From: JBDUCV01 sp040003255
GTDB lineage: Bacteria; Actinomycetota; Actinomycetes; Mycobacteriales; Jatrophihabitantaceae
DNA length: 34,366 nt
Reading direction: 5' to 3'
Assembly (NCBI GenBank): GCA_040003255.1
Contig: JBDUCV010000018.1
Coordinates: forward strand, 1 to 34,366
Shown: positions 8,570 through 16,608 of the stretch, one piece after another
Numbering within the stretch: position 1 is the stretch's first letter
Layout: each line of letters starts with the position of its first letter
Notes under the pieces: model-generated
The model's database searches: none
Seen by the model: only the letters and a program-made list of their open reading frames with translations
What the model was told of the DNA's origin: nothing
Translations under genes and position numbers: made by a program

Positions 8570-9010
8570 ATGAGCACCGCCGAAAACCCGCACGCCGGCC
8601 AGGGCATGGTCGTGCTCGACATCGGCGACGACATCGGCGCCCTGGTGGTGGCGGCCCCAGCCAGCATGGCCGGTCTCGAGGTCGAGATATGCCCATCCGA
8701 CGCGCGGGATGGCGTGGCCGACGAGGGCGCCGGCTGGTGGCAAGGAGATTGGCGTAGCCACTCGCACACATCCCACGGCGCAGTCGAATCCCACGAGCAC
8801 ACCCACCAGCCGGCGTGGCCGCACGTCGCAGTCATCGGCCGGCCGGTCGCCAGCGGCACTGAATACTCCGCTGTCTACCCCGGGCTGCGCGAAGGCCGAT
8901 ACGACCTGTGGCTGCGTCCCAATGAACCAACCGCGCTCACCGTCACCGTCAAAGGCGGACAGGTGACAACCGTCGCTTGGCCTGACGCGCACCACGACAC
9001 GGACGGATGA
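8570..9010 (+). CDS. His-rich protein of the DUF4331 cluster
   Basis: This 146-residue soluble protein begins with a conserved-looking GQGMVVLDIGDDIGALVV strand-turn-strand unit. It ends with a small beta-sandwich-like segment (YSAVYPGLREGRYDLWL, then ALTVTVKGGQVTTVAW) of the type seen in transthyretin- or Cna-B-like modules. Between them is a His-rich loop: about eight His within some 25 residues (SHSHTSH, SHEHTH, PH), suggestive of metal binding. Homologues in actinobacteria are sometimes labelled phospholipase, but I see no catalytic motif supporting that. The ATG has an AAAGGG site. It follows DUF4331 by 32 bases and is probably co-transcribed. Function unknown. Confidence 0.75.
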   Translation: MSTAENPHAGQGMVVLDIGDDIGALVVAAPASMAGLEVEICPSDARDGVADEGAGWWQGDWRSHSHTSHGAVESHEHTHQPAWPHVAVIGRPVASGTEYSAVYPGLREGRYDLWLRPNEPTALTVTVKGGQVTTVAWPDAHHDTDG

Positions 9011-9034
9011 TGCCCGTCATCGACGGATGATGCC
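9002..9034 (+). repeat. Direct repeat, 13 bp with 20-base period
   Basis: GACGGATGATGCC occurs at 9002-9014, covering the stop of the His-rich gene, and again at 9022-9034. The bases between them let GACGG pair with CCGTC, and GATGA with TCATC, as small hairpins. It may be a slipped duplication or a weak regulatory or termination element between the His-rich gene and the next small membrane gene. Confidence 0.4.
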
Positions 9035-9112
9035 GTAACACTTGCGGCCGTTGTAGGGTCTGGAACGCACTCGCTCAGCAGTGTCGGTTTGGTCGCCTAA
9101 CGGACGGGGTAC

Positions 9113-9349
9113 GTGACAGACATGGCATGGAGCACACGCGGGGGAACTCAAGTGCGGGTCCTGACCCTGGTTATCGTCGTCTGGCTAATCATCGGCGCGA
9201 TCGCCGCGGGCCAGCGGCACTATTACAGCGGTGATTCGGCGAACTGCGCCAAGCTGGGCACGATCTTGGTGACCATCGTGGCCGGCCCGTTGAACTACGT
9301 CGGCCTCAACCCGAAGATCGACTGCTCGGTACCTCAGCCGAGCAAGTAA
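9113..9349 (+). CDS. Small single-pass membrane protein
   Basis: This 78-residue protein has one strongly hydrophobic helix (VLTLVIVVWLIIGAIAAG, about residues 16-33). A short exported-looking domain with two Cys (SANCAKLGT and IDCSVPQ) follows, possibly forming a disulfide outside the membrane. The start is GTG at 9113 with GGACGGGG upstream; an ATG three codons later is an alternative. It is the last gene of the plus-strand DUF4331 run and converges on the flippase-like gene with a gap of 36 bases. Similar short membrane proteins are common in actinobacteria and unnamed. Confidence 0.65.
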   Translation: MTDMAWSTRGGTQVRVLTLVIVVWLIIGAIAAGQRHYYSGDSANCAKLGTILVTIVAGPLNYVGLNPKIDCSVPQPSK

Positions 9350-9385
9350 GTCGGTCGCCGACGACAGCGGCGGTTTTCCCGAATG

Positions 9386-11719
9386 TCAAACGGCTTGGCG
9401 GCGCTGCAGCAAATGTAGCGCCGCCCAGCCGAACGGGACCGGGATCCAGAAGGTCGCGAGCCGGAACAGCAAGACCGCGCTGATCGCTGTCGCACCCGGC
9501 ATCCCCACCGCGGTGAGGCCGGTCGACAGCGCGGCTTCGACCGCGCCCAGACCGCCCGGCGTCGGAGCGAGCGAACCGATCGCACCGCCGGCGAGGTACA
9601 CCACCGCGACGCTCAGAAACGACACCGACTCCCCGAACGCCAGGGTCGCCGACCACAACGCGGCGACGTACGCCCCGTTGAGCAGCAGGGTGCCGAGTAA
9701 CCCCTGCGCGAGCTTGACCGGGTCGCTGAACAGTCCGATCAGCCGCGGTCCTGCCTCGCGGATCGGGGGTAGCAAATGGTCGGCCGCCCACCGACGAACG
9801 AACGGCACGCCGAGCAACGAGAATGCGACGAGCATGGCGCCGGCGAGTGCGACGAAGGCCCAACCGGGAATCGGCAGGGCATGGTCGGATGACGACCCCG
9901 ACGCCGCGGCGACCGCGACCAACAGGACGATGTGCATTATGGCGTTCACGGCCTGGCAAGTGCCGACACTCGTGGCGGCCGCCGCCGTCGAGAGTCCGGC
10001 GCGCTGCAGGTAACGGATGTTGACCGCAACTCCGCCTACGGCGGGCGGCGTGACGAATCCGGTGAATGCGGCGGCCACCTGCGTGAGCACCGTCCGGGCG
10101 AAGCTCAGACGCTCGCGCACGTATCCGGTCAGTGCGAGCGCCGCCCCGAGGTACGTGGCGGCGGAACACAGCAGGATCACGGGCAGCCAACGCCAACGCA
10201 GACCCGACAGCACGGTGCCGAGGTCTACCGTCCCGAGCTGGCCGATGAGCAGATAACCGGCCACGATCGCCGCCACAAGGGTGATCACGGTGCGCGGTCG
10301 GACCCGCTCGAGGTTCGACAGCTCCGGCGGTTCGAGGCTCGTCTGGCCGACGATCTCGGTCCGGATCTGCTCGATCAGCGCGCCGTTCTTCTTCATCGCG
10401 GCGCGCGTCTCGCGGTCGAGCGCGACCGGTTGCAGGACGGGAGCCGTCGCGTTCAGCGCGGCGTCACCGATCACCGAGCGCGCGATCCGCACCGCCGTCG
10501 ACGCACCGGCCAACTGCGCGGTGGTCACCAGCAGTTGCGCGCGGTCGACTGCGATGCGCAGGTCGCTGGCGAACGCCGCGCCGTCCTCGGGTATCGGCAG
10601 CAGGATTTGGCCGTCCGCACCAGCGAGCAGCCGCCTCGGGGTAAGCCCCCGATACGTGACGCGGGCCTGATGCAGCCGCGAAACCGACGTCCACACCTCG
10701 GCTAGCCGGGCTTCGCTCGGCGGTTCGGTCAGCTGCGCGAGCGGTGTGCCGTCGAGGTGTTGGTAGGCGAGCACGATGGTGTCCGGGCCACACGGCACCC
10801 CAGCCACCAAGCGTGGGACGGGGACGTCGTTCGCCGCAGCCGACATGGCGAGCAGGGCCCGTCGCTCTGCGCCACGTTCGAGTGAGAGCACCGGACCACG
10901 CGCCACCTCGGCATTCACCCGGATCGCGCGATAAACGCGGTAGAGCGCGCCGGACGCGATCCGGTCGCGGTCGAAAACGGCAAGCAGCAGCCGTGTGCCG
11001 TCGCTGGTCGTGGCCAGGTAATCGCGCTGGTCGTGGCCGCTGCGCCGACGTTCGAGGCGAACGAGTTCCACGCCGCGTGCATGCAGCGCGGCCGCGAGCG
11101 CTGCGCCGTCAGGCTCGACGTTGACGCTGCCCGCGATGTACCGCACGGCGACGCCGACCGCGGCGCCTAGCGTCACGCTGGCGAGCAGCGATAGGGCGGT
11201 GGCGTGCCCAGTGGTGAACTCCGACAACACGTAGACGCCGACCGCAAGACTGAACAGCCGCCGCCACAGCTGCTCGCCGCCAACCCTCGACACAGTGCCG
11301 AACGCGACGAGCGCGGTCAGGTAGTCATCGAGCGGGCGGGTCGACCCGGTCGGCCTCGGGAACTCGAGCGCGTCGTCGAGCGCGCTCGAGTCGATCAAGT
11401 ACAGCAACTCGATCAACGCCCAACACGCCGCGATGGCCAGCAAGCCGGTGAGCACCGCCTCGAGCAGCAGCCGGGAACGACCGCGGACAAGCTGGCGGAG
11501 GGCATATGCGAGCGGGACGCCGAGCACTCCGAACCCACCCACGGCGGTGATCAGGGCGAGCAGCGGGCTGGGGATGGCGTCGACGAGGCGGACAAGGTCG
11601 AACTCTGCGCCCAGATTGGTCGCGCTGGCCAACGTCCCGAGCGCGGCGATCAAGCCGAGGGCCAGCAAGCGCACCACGAGGCGCACGCCATCGACCGGCC
11701 GGCGGATCCGCGCCGGCAC
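9386..11719 (-). CDS. Pseudokinase/flippase-like (LPG synthase TM) fusion protein
   Basis: This is a 777-residue multi-domain membrane protein. Residues about 10-215 hold roughly six hydrophobic segments. Residues 230-430 resemble a protein or aminoglycoside kinase-like fold (DYLATTSDGTRLLLAVFDRD, then VLAYQHLDGTPLA). Residues 473-770 form a UPF0104/lysylphosphatidylglycerol-synthase transmembrane domain with PPAVGGVAVN and the typical PTPGGLGAVEAAL motif. Where kinases have HxDxxxxN and DFG, this protein has YRGLTPRRLL (from Tyr356) and LPIPEDG, so the kinase part looks inactive. The domain is known from lipid flippase-like and aminoacyl-lipid enzymes, but the aminoacyl-transferase half is absent. 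GTG start, weak ribosome site. A role in envelope lipid transport is an inference. Confidence 0.82.
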   Translation of the reverse strand: MPARIRRPVDGVRLVVRLLALGLIAALGTLASATNLGAEFDLVRLVDAIPSPLLALITAVGGFGVLGVPLAYALRQLVRGRSRLLLEAVLTGLLAIAACWALIELLYLIDSSALDDALEFPRPTGSTRPLDDYLTALVAFGTVSRVGGEQLWRRLFSLAVGVYVLSEFTTGHATALSLLASVTLGAAVGVAVRYIAGSVNVEPDGAALAAALHARGVELVRLERRRSGHDQRDYLATTSDGTRLLLAVFDRDRIASGALYRVYRAIRVNAEVARGPVLSLERGAERRALLAMSAAANDVPVPRLVAGVPCGPDTIVLAYQHLDGTPLAQLTEPPSEARLAEVWTSVSRLHQARVTYRGLTPRRLLAGADGQILLPIPEDGAAFASDLRIAVDRAQLLVTTAQLAGASTAVRIARSVIGDAALNATAPVLQPVALDRETRAAMKKNGALIEQIRTEIVGQTSLEPPELSNLERVRPRTVITLVAAIVAGYLLIGQLGTVDLGTVLSGLRWRWLPVILLCSAATYLGAALALTGYVRERLSFARTVLTQVAAAFTGFVTPPAVGGVAVNIRYLQRAGLSTAAAATSVGTCQAVNAIMHIVLLVAVAAASGSSSDHALPIPGWAFVALAGAMLVAFSLLGVPFVRRWAADHLLPPIREAGPRLIGLFSDPVKLAQGLLGTLLLNGAYVAALWSATLAFGESVSFLSVAVVYLAGGAIGSLAPTPGGLGAVEAALSTGLTAVGMPGATAISAVLLFRLATFWIPVPFGWAALHLLQRRQAV

Positions 11720-11778
11720 CGAGTCGACGACGAGTAGCCGATCCGCGCCCGGCGCGGCGCCGGTCGGCGCAGGCGGGT

Positions 11779-11892
11779 TCAGTTCGTGCGGAAGAATGCG
11801 TTCGCCTTCGGCGAATAGAGCAACATCAGGACGATCAGGACCACGAGCAGGGTGACTCCGAAGGGCCTGCGGGCCGGGCGGTTGGGCTCCAT
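11779..11892 (-). CDS. 37-residue membrane microprotein
   Basis: A short frame encodes a basic N-terminus (MEPNRPARRP), one transmembrane helix (VTLLVVLIVLMLLY) and a short tail ending FFRTN. The ATG at 11892 is preceded by GAGGAG about nine bases upstream, which supports real translation. A longer in-frame extension to 12081 runs antisense over the methyltransferase 3' end and is not credible. It lies between mmuM and the flippase-like fusion on the same strand, and it may be a small subunit or regulator of the membrane fusion protein; this is inferred from position. Confidence 0.55.
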   Translation of the reverse strand: MEPNRPARRPFGVTLLVVLIVLMLLYSPKANAFFRTN

Positions 11893-11959
11893 AGCCTGGC
11901 TCCTCGCGTGGTTGGGGCGGCGAACGTCGCTGAATGTATCCGAGATCACGTCCTGCCGA

Positions 11960-12853
11960 TCAGTTACCGCGCGCGATGGCTGCGATTGCAGCGATTTCGT
12001 CCGGCCCGACCCGGCAGCACCCGCCGACCAGCCGGGCACCCGCGTCGATCCATTCGCGCACCCGTTCGGGGTGCAGCCCACGCGCGCCGGTCCATCGCCG
12101 TCGCGCTGCGTCCCACGTCTCGCCGCTGTTCGGGTAGACGACCACCGGCTTGCCGCTCGCGGCGGCGAGTGGCATCAGCGCACTTATGTCCTCGGGCGCC
12201 GTGCAGTTGACGCCGACGGCGATCACCCCCGGACAGTCGGCCGCCATGGCGAACGCGGTGGTGACCGGCTCGCCGGCGCGGGTCCGCGTGCCGGTGCAGG
12301 TGATCGACAACCAGGCTGGCACAGCCAGCACGTCGAGTTCGGCAAGCACCGCCTCGACCTCGGTAAGACAGGGGATCGTTTCGATGGCGAGGACGTCAGG
12401 CTCGGCGTCGGCCAAGGTCTGCATCCGGCCCCGGTGAAACCCGCGCAACTCGCGCACCGAGCGACCGTAGTCGCCGCGGTACTCCGAACCGTCGGCAAGT
12501 GCCGCGCCGTACGGACCGATCGACGCGGCGACCCATCCGGCGTCGCCGATCGCCATGCGGGCGAGTTCAACGCTGCGCTGCAGCATCGCCTTCGCGTCGA
12601 TCCCGACGGCGGCGAACCCGTCGTTTGATGCCTGGTAGCTCGCACCGATGATCACCTGCGCACCGGCCGCGACGAAAGCCCGATGCGCGGCCAGGACCTG
12701 GTCCGGGTCATCGGCCAGCAGGCGGGCCGACCACAGCGCCGAAGATAGGTCGTTGCCGCGCCGTTCAAGCTCCGTCGCGAGGCCGCCGTCGAGTACCACG
12801 ACGCCGTCGGCGAGGGCAGTCGCTAGCTCCGGCACGAACCCAGTGTCGTCCAA
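11960..12853 (-). CDS. mmuM: Homocysteine S-methyltransferase
   Basis: This enzyme transfers a methyl group from S-methylmethionine (or S-adenosylmethionine) to homocysteine, giving methionine, as a cytosolic zinc enzyme. At 297 residues it matches MmuM length. The family start DGGLATELERRG is at about 22-33, and the zinc-binding cysteines are in GVNCT and GGCCR near the C-terminus, with the NSGETWD motif between them. The furthest start is TTG at 12853; a GTG at 12835 is an alternative, and neither has a strong ribosome site. It is divergent from the RseB-like gene. No S-methylmethionine permease (mmuP) is adjacent, so it may mainly serve salvage of methyl groups. Confidence 0.9.
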   Translation of the reverse strand: MDDTGFVPELATALADGVVVLDGGLATELERRGNDLSSALWSARLLADDPDQVLAAHRAFVAAGAQVIIGASYQASNDGFAAVGIDAKAMLQRSVELARMAIGDAGWVAASIGPYGAALADGSEYRGDYGRSVRELRGFHRGRMQTLADAEPDVLAIETIPCLTEVEAVLAELDVLAVPAWLSITCTGTRTRAGEPVTTAFAMAADCPGVIAVGVNCTAPEDISALMPLAAASGKPVVVYPNSGETWDAARRRWTGARGLHPERVREWIDAGARLVGGCCRVGPDEIAAIAAIARGN

Positions 12854-12922
12854 GGCACCGCCGTCCCGCGCGATCGTGCGAAGCGCAAGGTCGGTTCCCA
12901 GTTCGCCGACGTACCTTGTGTG

Positions 12923-14023
12923 ATGGGCAACTGGCGGTGGGGTGTGGTCGGCCTCGGGGTGGCCGCCCTTGTCGCACTGCCGACGATTGTGGGCGAATTG
13001 CCGGTCGGGGGCTCGGCCGAGAGCGCGGCCACCTTGCTAGACCGGGTCCGGGCCTCGGCGTCGGTGCCGTACTCGGGATATGCGCAGTCGTCGGGGGGAC
13101 TTGTGCTCCCGGTCACCTCGCAGTTCACGTCGCTTGCCGATCTGTTCGGCGATGAGACGCGGATACGGGTGTGGTGGCAATCGAGCACTGCTTGGCGCGT
13201 CGACACGGTGAACCTGACCGGCGAATCCGACGTACACCAGTTCGGGACGGCGACCTGGACGTGGAACTACGAAGCCAACACCGCGACCTACACCAACGCG
13301 CAGCAGCCCGTTACCGTGCGACTGCCTGTGGCGGGTGATCTGCTGCCCACGAATCTGGGGCGTCGGCTGCTGAGCGAGGCGAATCGCAACGAGGTGAGCC
13401 GACTCGCCGCACGCCGGATCGCCGGCCGGGCTGCTCCGGGGCTGCGGCTCCGCCCCCCGGCCGGGTCGTCCACGATTAGCCGGGTTGACCTGTGGGTCGA
13501 TGGCGACACCGGGTTGCCGTTACGCGTCGAGGTCTACGGCACCGGCGACGACTCCGCCGTATTGACCACGACATTTCTCGATTTTTCAACGGCGCCTCCG
13601 GCAGCGAGCACCGTCGCGTTCCTCCCGCCGGCGGGCGCCCGGCTGCGCAGCGCCGACGCACCCGACTTGGCTGCACTGATCAACCGAATTGGCCGCCCGG
13701 TGCTGCCCGAGCGGCTCGCCGGCGTCGCCCGCAACGACCTGTTGCCCACGGTGGGCGCCATCAGCCTGTACGGCCGTGGCGTCGCCGAGTTCGCTGCCGT
13801 CCCGTTGCCCGGCCGGACCACCTGGTCGTTGAGGCGACAGCTGGAGAAAACGCCAGGGGTGGTGGCCGACGGCGAGCGATTGTCGCTGACCATCGGCGCC
13901 CTCAGCGTGTTGTTGTCGCCGGTCAGCGGTGACGACTCGTGGCTGCTGACCGGCACGGTGGGCACCGACGTGCTGCGGCGAGCCGTCGCTGATCTGCCGG
14001 TCGAATCGGGGCTCGACCGATGA
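12923..14023 (+). CDS. RseB/LolA-like envelope protein of an ABC exporter operon
   Basis: This 366-residue protein has an N-terminal signal or anchor helix (VVGLGVAALVALPTIV). An RseB/LolA-like half-barrel follows: the ASVPYSGYAQSSGGL start, TRIRVWW strand, WTWNYEANTATY strand, and a VDLWVDGDTGLPLRVEVY strand pair are typical. Such domains bind lipids or sense mislocalised lipoproteins outside the membrane. ATG at 12923; a GTG directly before it at 12920 is an alternative. Its stop overlaps the ABC ATPase start in an ATGA, and the ATPase overlaps the permease the same way. It is therefore a fixed part of the exporter, possibly an extracytoplasmic lipid or lipoprotein acceptor (inference). Confidence 0.75.
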   Translation: MGNWRWGVVGLGVAALVALPTIVGELPVGGSAESAATLLDRVRASASVPYSGYAQSSGGLVLPVTSQFTSLADLFGDETRIRVWWQSSTAWRVDTVNLTGESDVHQFGTATWTWNYEANTATYTNAQQPVTVRLPVAGDLLPTNLGRRLLSEANRNEVSRLAARRIAGRAAPGLRLRPPAGSSTISRVDLWVDGDTGLPLRVEVYGTGDDSAVLTTTFLDFSTAPPAASTVAFLPPAGARLRSADAPDLAALINRIGRPVLPERLAGVARNDLLPTVGAISLYGRGVAEFAAVPLPGRTTWSLRRQLEKTPGVVADGERLSLTIGALSVLLSPVSGDDSWLLTGTVGTDVLRRAVADLPVESGLDR

Positions 14024-14943
14024 TCCGCACCCAAGCGCTCACCAAACGGTTCGGCTCGCTGCTCGTCGTCGACCGCATCGACCTGGACGTGCGACCCGGC
14101 GACATCTACGGCTTCCTCGGCGCGAACGGGTCGGGCAAGACCACGACGGTTCGGATGCTGCTCGGCTTGGTGCTGGCTACGTCCGGTGAGATCGAGCTGA
14201 TGGGCGAAGCGATGCCGAAGGCCGCCCGACGGGTGCTGCCGCATGTCGGCGCGCTCGTCGAGGGACCTGCCGCGTACGCGCACTTGTCCGGACGCGCCAG
14301 CCTGATGATCTTCGACGCGAGCGGGCCGTCCACCGGATCGCACACCGACCGTCGACGGCGCGTCGACGATGCGCTCGAGCGGGTCGGTTTGGCCGGAGTG
14401 GGTCGCCGCCCGGTCAAGGCCTACTCGCTGGGTATGCGGCAGCGGCTGGGATTGGCGGCGGCCCTCATGCGCGCGCCGCAGCTGCTCGTGCTCGATGAGC
14501 CGACGAACGGCCTCGATCCGCAGGGCATCCGCGAGATCCGCGAGTTGCTGCTCGCTTTGCACGCCGGTGGCACCACCGTGTTCCTGTCCAGTCATCTGCT
14601 CGCCGAGGTCGAGCAGATGTGCACCCGCGTCGGAGTGCTGGACCGCGGACGACTCGTGTTGCAGCAACAGCTCGCCGATCTGCAGGCGCCGACCGGCCGC
14701 ACCGTGCTGCGCACTCCCGACGTTGCGTCGGCGGTCAGCCTGCTGGACGGACGGGTGGAACTGCGAGACGGCGACCGGCTGGTGATTCGGGCAGCGGACC
14801 CGGCGGCGTTGAACGAGTTGCTCGTGCGCGAGGGCTTGCGGGTGAGCGAGCTGGCACCGGAATACCGGACGTTGGAGCAGGTGGTGCTCGAGGCGACGGG
14901 ACCGTCCGCCGACCGGATCGAGGCTGCGGTGCGGAGCCGATGA
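14020..14943 (+). CDS. ABC transporter ATP-binding protein
   Basis: This is the cytoplasmic ATPase of an ABC-2 type exporter, 307 residues. Walker A is GANGSGKTT (about 34-42), the signature is YSLGMRQRL, Walker B is LLVLDEPTNGLDP, and the switch His lies in FLSSHLLAEVEQM. The C-terminal part after residue 225 is the extra domain of the DrrA/CcmA-like exporters. It is coupled by ATGA overlaps on both sides (14020-14023 with the RseB-like gene, 14940-14943 with the permease). The three genes will be co-translated. The substrate is not deducible; drug, lipid or peptide are all possible. Confidence 0.93.
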   Translation: MIRTQALTKRFGSLLVVDRIDLDVRPGDIYGFLGANGSGKTTTVRMLLGLVLATSGEIELMGEAMPKAARRVLPHVGALVEGPAAYAHLSGRASLMIFDASGPSTGSHTDRRRRVDDALERVGLAGVGRRPVKAYSLGMRQRLGLAAALMRAPQLLVLDEPTNGLDPQGIREIRELLLALHAGGTTVFLSSHLLAEVEQMCTRVGVLDRGRLVLQQQLADLQAPTGRTVLRTPDVASAVSLLDGRVELRDGDRLVIRAADPAALNELLVREGLRVSELAPEYRTLEQVVLEATGPSADRIEAAVRSR

Positions 14944-15761
14944 TCGCCGTCGAGCTGCAGAAGCTGTTCCGCCGGCCGCGAACCTGGCTGTCGATCGGTT
15001 TGCTCGTCACATTTCCGACGCTGGTGGCAGTACTTGTCGCCATCACCGGCGTCGGCCCCCGTCCCGGCCAGGGTCCGGCATTCCTGTCCGCCGTACTGTC
15101 CAACGGGTCGTTGTTCTCGGTCGCGGCGCTCGCGATCGTGCTGCCGCTGTTCCTTCCGGTGGCGGTTGCGGTGATGGCGGGCGACTCGATCGCGGGCGAG
15201 GCGCAAGGCGGCACCCTGCGCTACCTGCTGATCCGCCCGGTCGGCCGTAGCCAGCTGTTGGTGGCCAAGCTGATCGCGATCTTCGTGTTCGTTGTCGTCT
15301 CGGTCGTGATTGTCGCCGGATCGGGGTTCATCGTCGGCAAGCTGCTGCTCGGCAAGCAGCCGCTGACCGCGGCGACGTCGGTCACCACCATCTCGGGCAG
15401 CGAGTTGTCACCCGGCCAGATCGCCTGGCGGACAGTGATCGCGATCGGCTACGTGGCGTTCTCGATGCTCGGGGTAGCGGCCACCGCGCTGCTGCTCTCG
15501 ACGCTGACCGACTCGCCGCTGTCGGCCGGCTTGGGTGCCCTGGCTGTGCTGATCGGCTCGTCCGTCCTGCTCACCCTGGACGCCGCCAACGCGATCAAGC
15601 CGTATCTGCCGACGCGGTACTGGCTGGCGTTTGTAGACCTGTTCCGTGACCCCATCCTCTGGCGGGATGTGCAGCGTGGCATGTTGCTGCAGCTCGGCTA
15701 CGTCATCGTCCTGCTCGGTGCGGCGTGGGCGAACTTCCAGACCAAAGACATCACGAGCTGA
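14940..15761 (+). CDS. ABC-2 type transporter permease
   Basis: This 273-residue membrane protein has about six hydrophobic segments and begins with the usual cytoplasmic amphipathic helix of ABC-2 permeases (ELQKLFRRPRTWL). The conserved GDSIAGEAQGGTLRYLLIRPVGRSQLL stretch, around residues 80-105, is the coupling-helix region of this family. The ATG overlaps the ATPase stop by four bases. Longer upstream frames run through the ATPase gene and were rejected. Its last 11 bases overlap, tail to tail, with the lipase gene on the other strand, so no terminator fits between the two. Confidence 0.88.
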   Translation: MIAVELQKLFRRPRTWLSIGLLVTFPTLVAVLVAITGVGPRPGQGPAFLSAVLSNGSLFSVAALAIVLPLFLPVAVAVMAGDSIAGEAQGGTLRYLLIRPVGRSQLLVAKLIAIFVFVVVSVVIVAGSGFIVGKLLLGKQPLTAATSVTTISGSELSPGQIAWRTVIAIGYVAFSMLGVAATALLLSTLTDSPLSAGLGALAVLIGSSVLLTLDAANAIKPYLPTRYWLAFVDLFRDPILWRDVQRGMLLQLGYVIVLLGAAWANFQTKDITS

Positions 15762-16548
15762 GGCAGGCCACCGTTGCCTTGCCGGCGTCGCCTGTTGTGA
15801 GCTGCGCTAACACAAGCTGCTGCACCACGGCATCGGCGGGCAACCCGCTGTGGTCGACGGTGTCGGCGGGGCACCGGCTCTGCACAGTGATATTGGTGGC
15901 GCCGTCCAGGCGTGCCGAGTCGGGCGGCAGCACCGTGCTGTCGCGCTCGGTCCAGATCGACAACCAGGTAGGACCCGACGGTGTCTCATCGTCGCGGTTG
16001 AGTGCGTCGAGAACGGGGCTGCCCGTCGCCAACTGCTGGCACGCGACCGGGCACGCCTCCGGAACGGCCGTGCCGAGGTCGGCGAGCGCCGTGCCGTGAT
16101 GCGGGGACCCAAGGGTGATCGCCCGGCGGACGACCGCCGCACCGCGGTGGTCGCGGATCCATAGCCGGACGACGACGCCACCTGCCGAGTAGCCGACCAC
16201 GTCGACTGACGGAGCACCGGTGCGCGAGCGCGCGGCCGCCGCTGCAGCTGCGAGTGCGACTGCCTGCACGTCCAGGTCGCCGAGCGCGTTGTCGGGAAGC
16301 GACACCACCGTCACGTCCTTGCCGGCGGCCCGTAACGAGGCCGCGAGTGGGGCCAGCGATCGAGTCGAGCCGCCGTAGCCGGGGACGAGTAGCACCGGGC
16401 CGGCCATGTCCTGCGCCGCGGCCGCTGGCGAGTCCGAACCGACGTCGCGGGCGATAGCCACCGCCACCCCGGCAATCCCGGCGGCGAGGACGAGCCCGAT
16501 CAACCCACGGAGCAATCGTCGCCGGGCCGGCGCGAGCGACGCGAACAT
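15751..16548 (-). CDS. Exported lipase/esterase (alpha/beta hydrolase)
   Basis: This 265-residue protein has a basic start (APARRRLLRG), one hydrophobic helix (about 15-33) acting as signal or anchor, then a lipase-like alpha/beta-hydrolase. The oxyanion-hole region is LLVPGYGGS (53-61), the nucleophile motif is GYSAGG with Ser121, and TLGSPHHGT is the typical family loop after it. The acid and His are probably in the segment with TERDSTVLPPDS and the late DHSGLPAD. Cys residues in EACPVAC, in SRCPAD and near the end may make disulfides, fitting an extracytoplasmic place. It overlaps the ABC permease convergently by 11 bases. Confidence 0.82.
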   Translation of the reverse strand: MFASLAPARRRLLRGLIGLVLAAGIAGVAVAIARDVGSDSPAAAAQDMAGPVLLVPGYGGSTRSLAPLAASLRAAGKDVTVVSLPDNALGDLDVQAVALAAAAAAARSRTGAPSVDVVGYSAGGVVVRLWIRDHRGAAVVRRAITLGSPHHGTALADLGTAVPEACPVACQQLATGSPVLDALNRDDETPSGPTWLSIWTERDSTVLPPDSARLDGATNITVQSRCPADTVDHSGLPADAVVQQLVLAQLTTGDAGKATVACLSS

Positions 16549-16608
16549 CGCACCATGGTGCGCCGATCGAGCTGTGAAGCAGCACCAGCGCTCAGGAACG
16601 CGCCCCGA

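Noticed and set aside
11350..11400. Inverted repeat with CTCGAGCGC / GCGCTCGAG arms
   Set aside because: It lies inside the coding sequence of the flippase-like fusion and is explained by repeated Ser/Asp/Ala/Leu codons at high GC.
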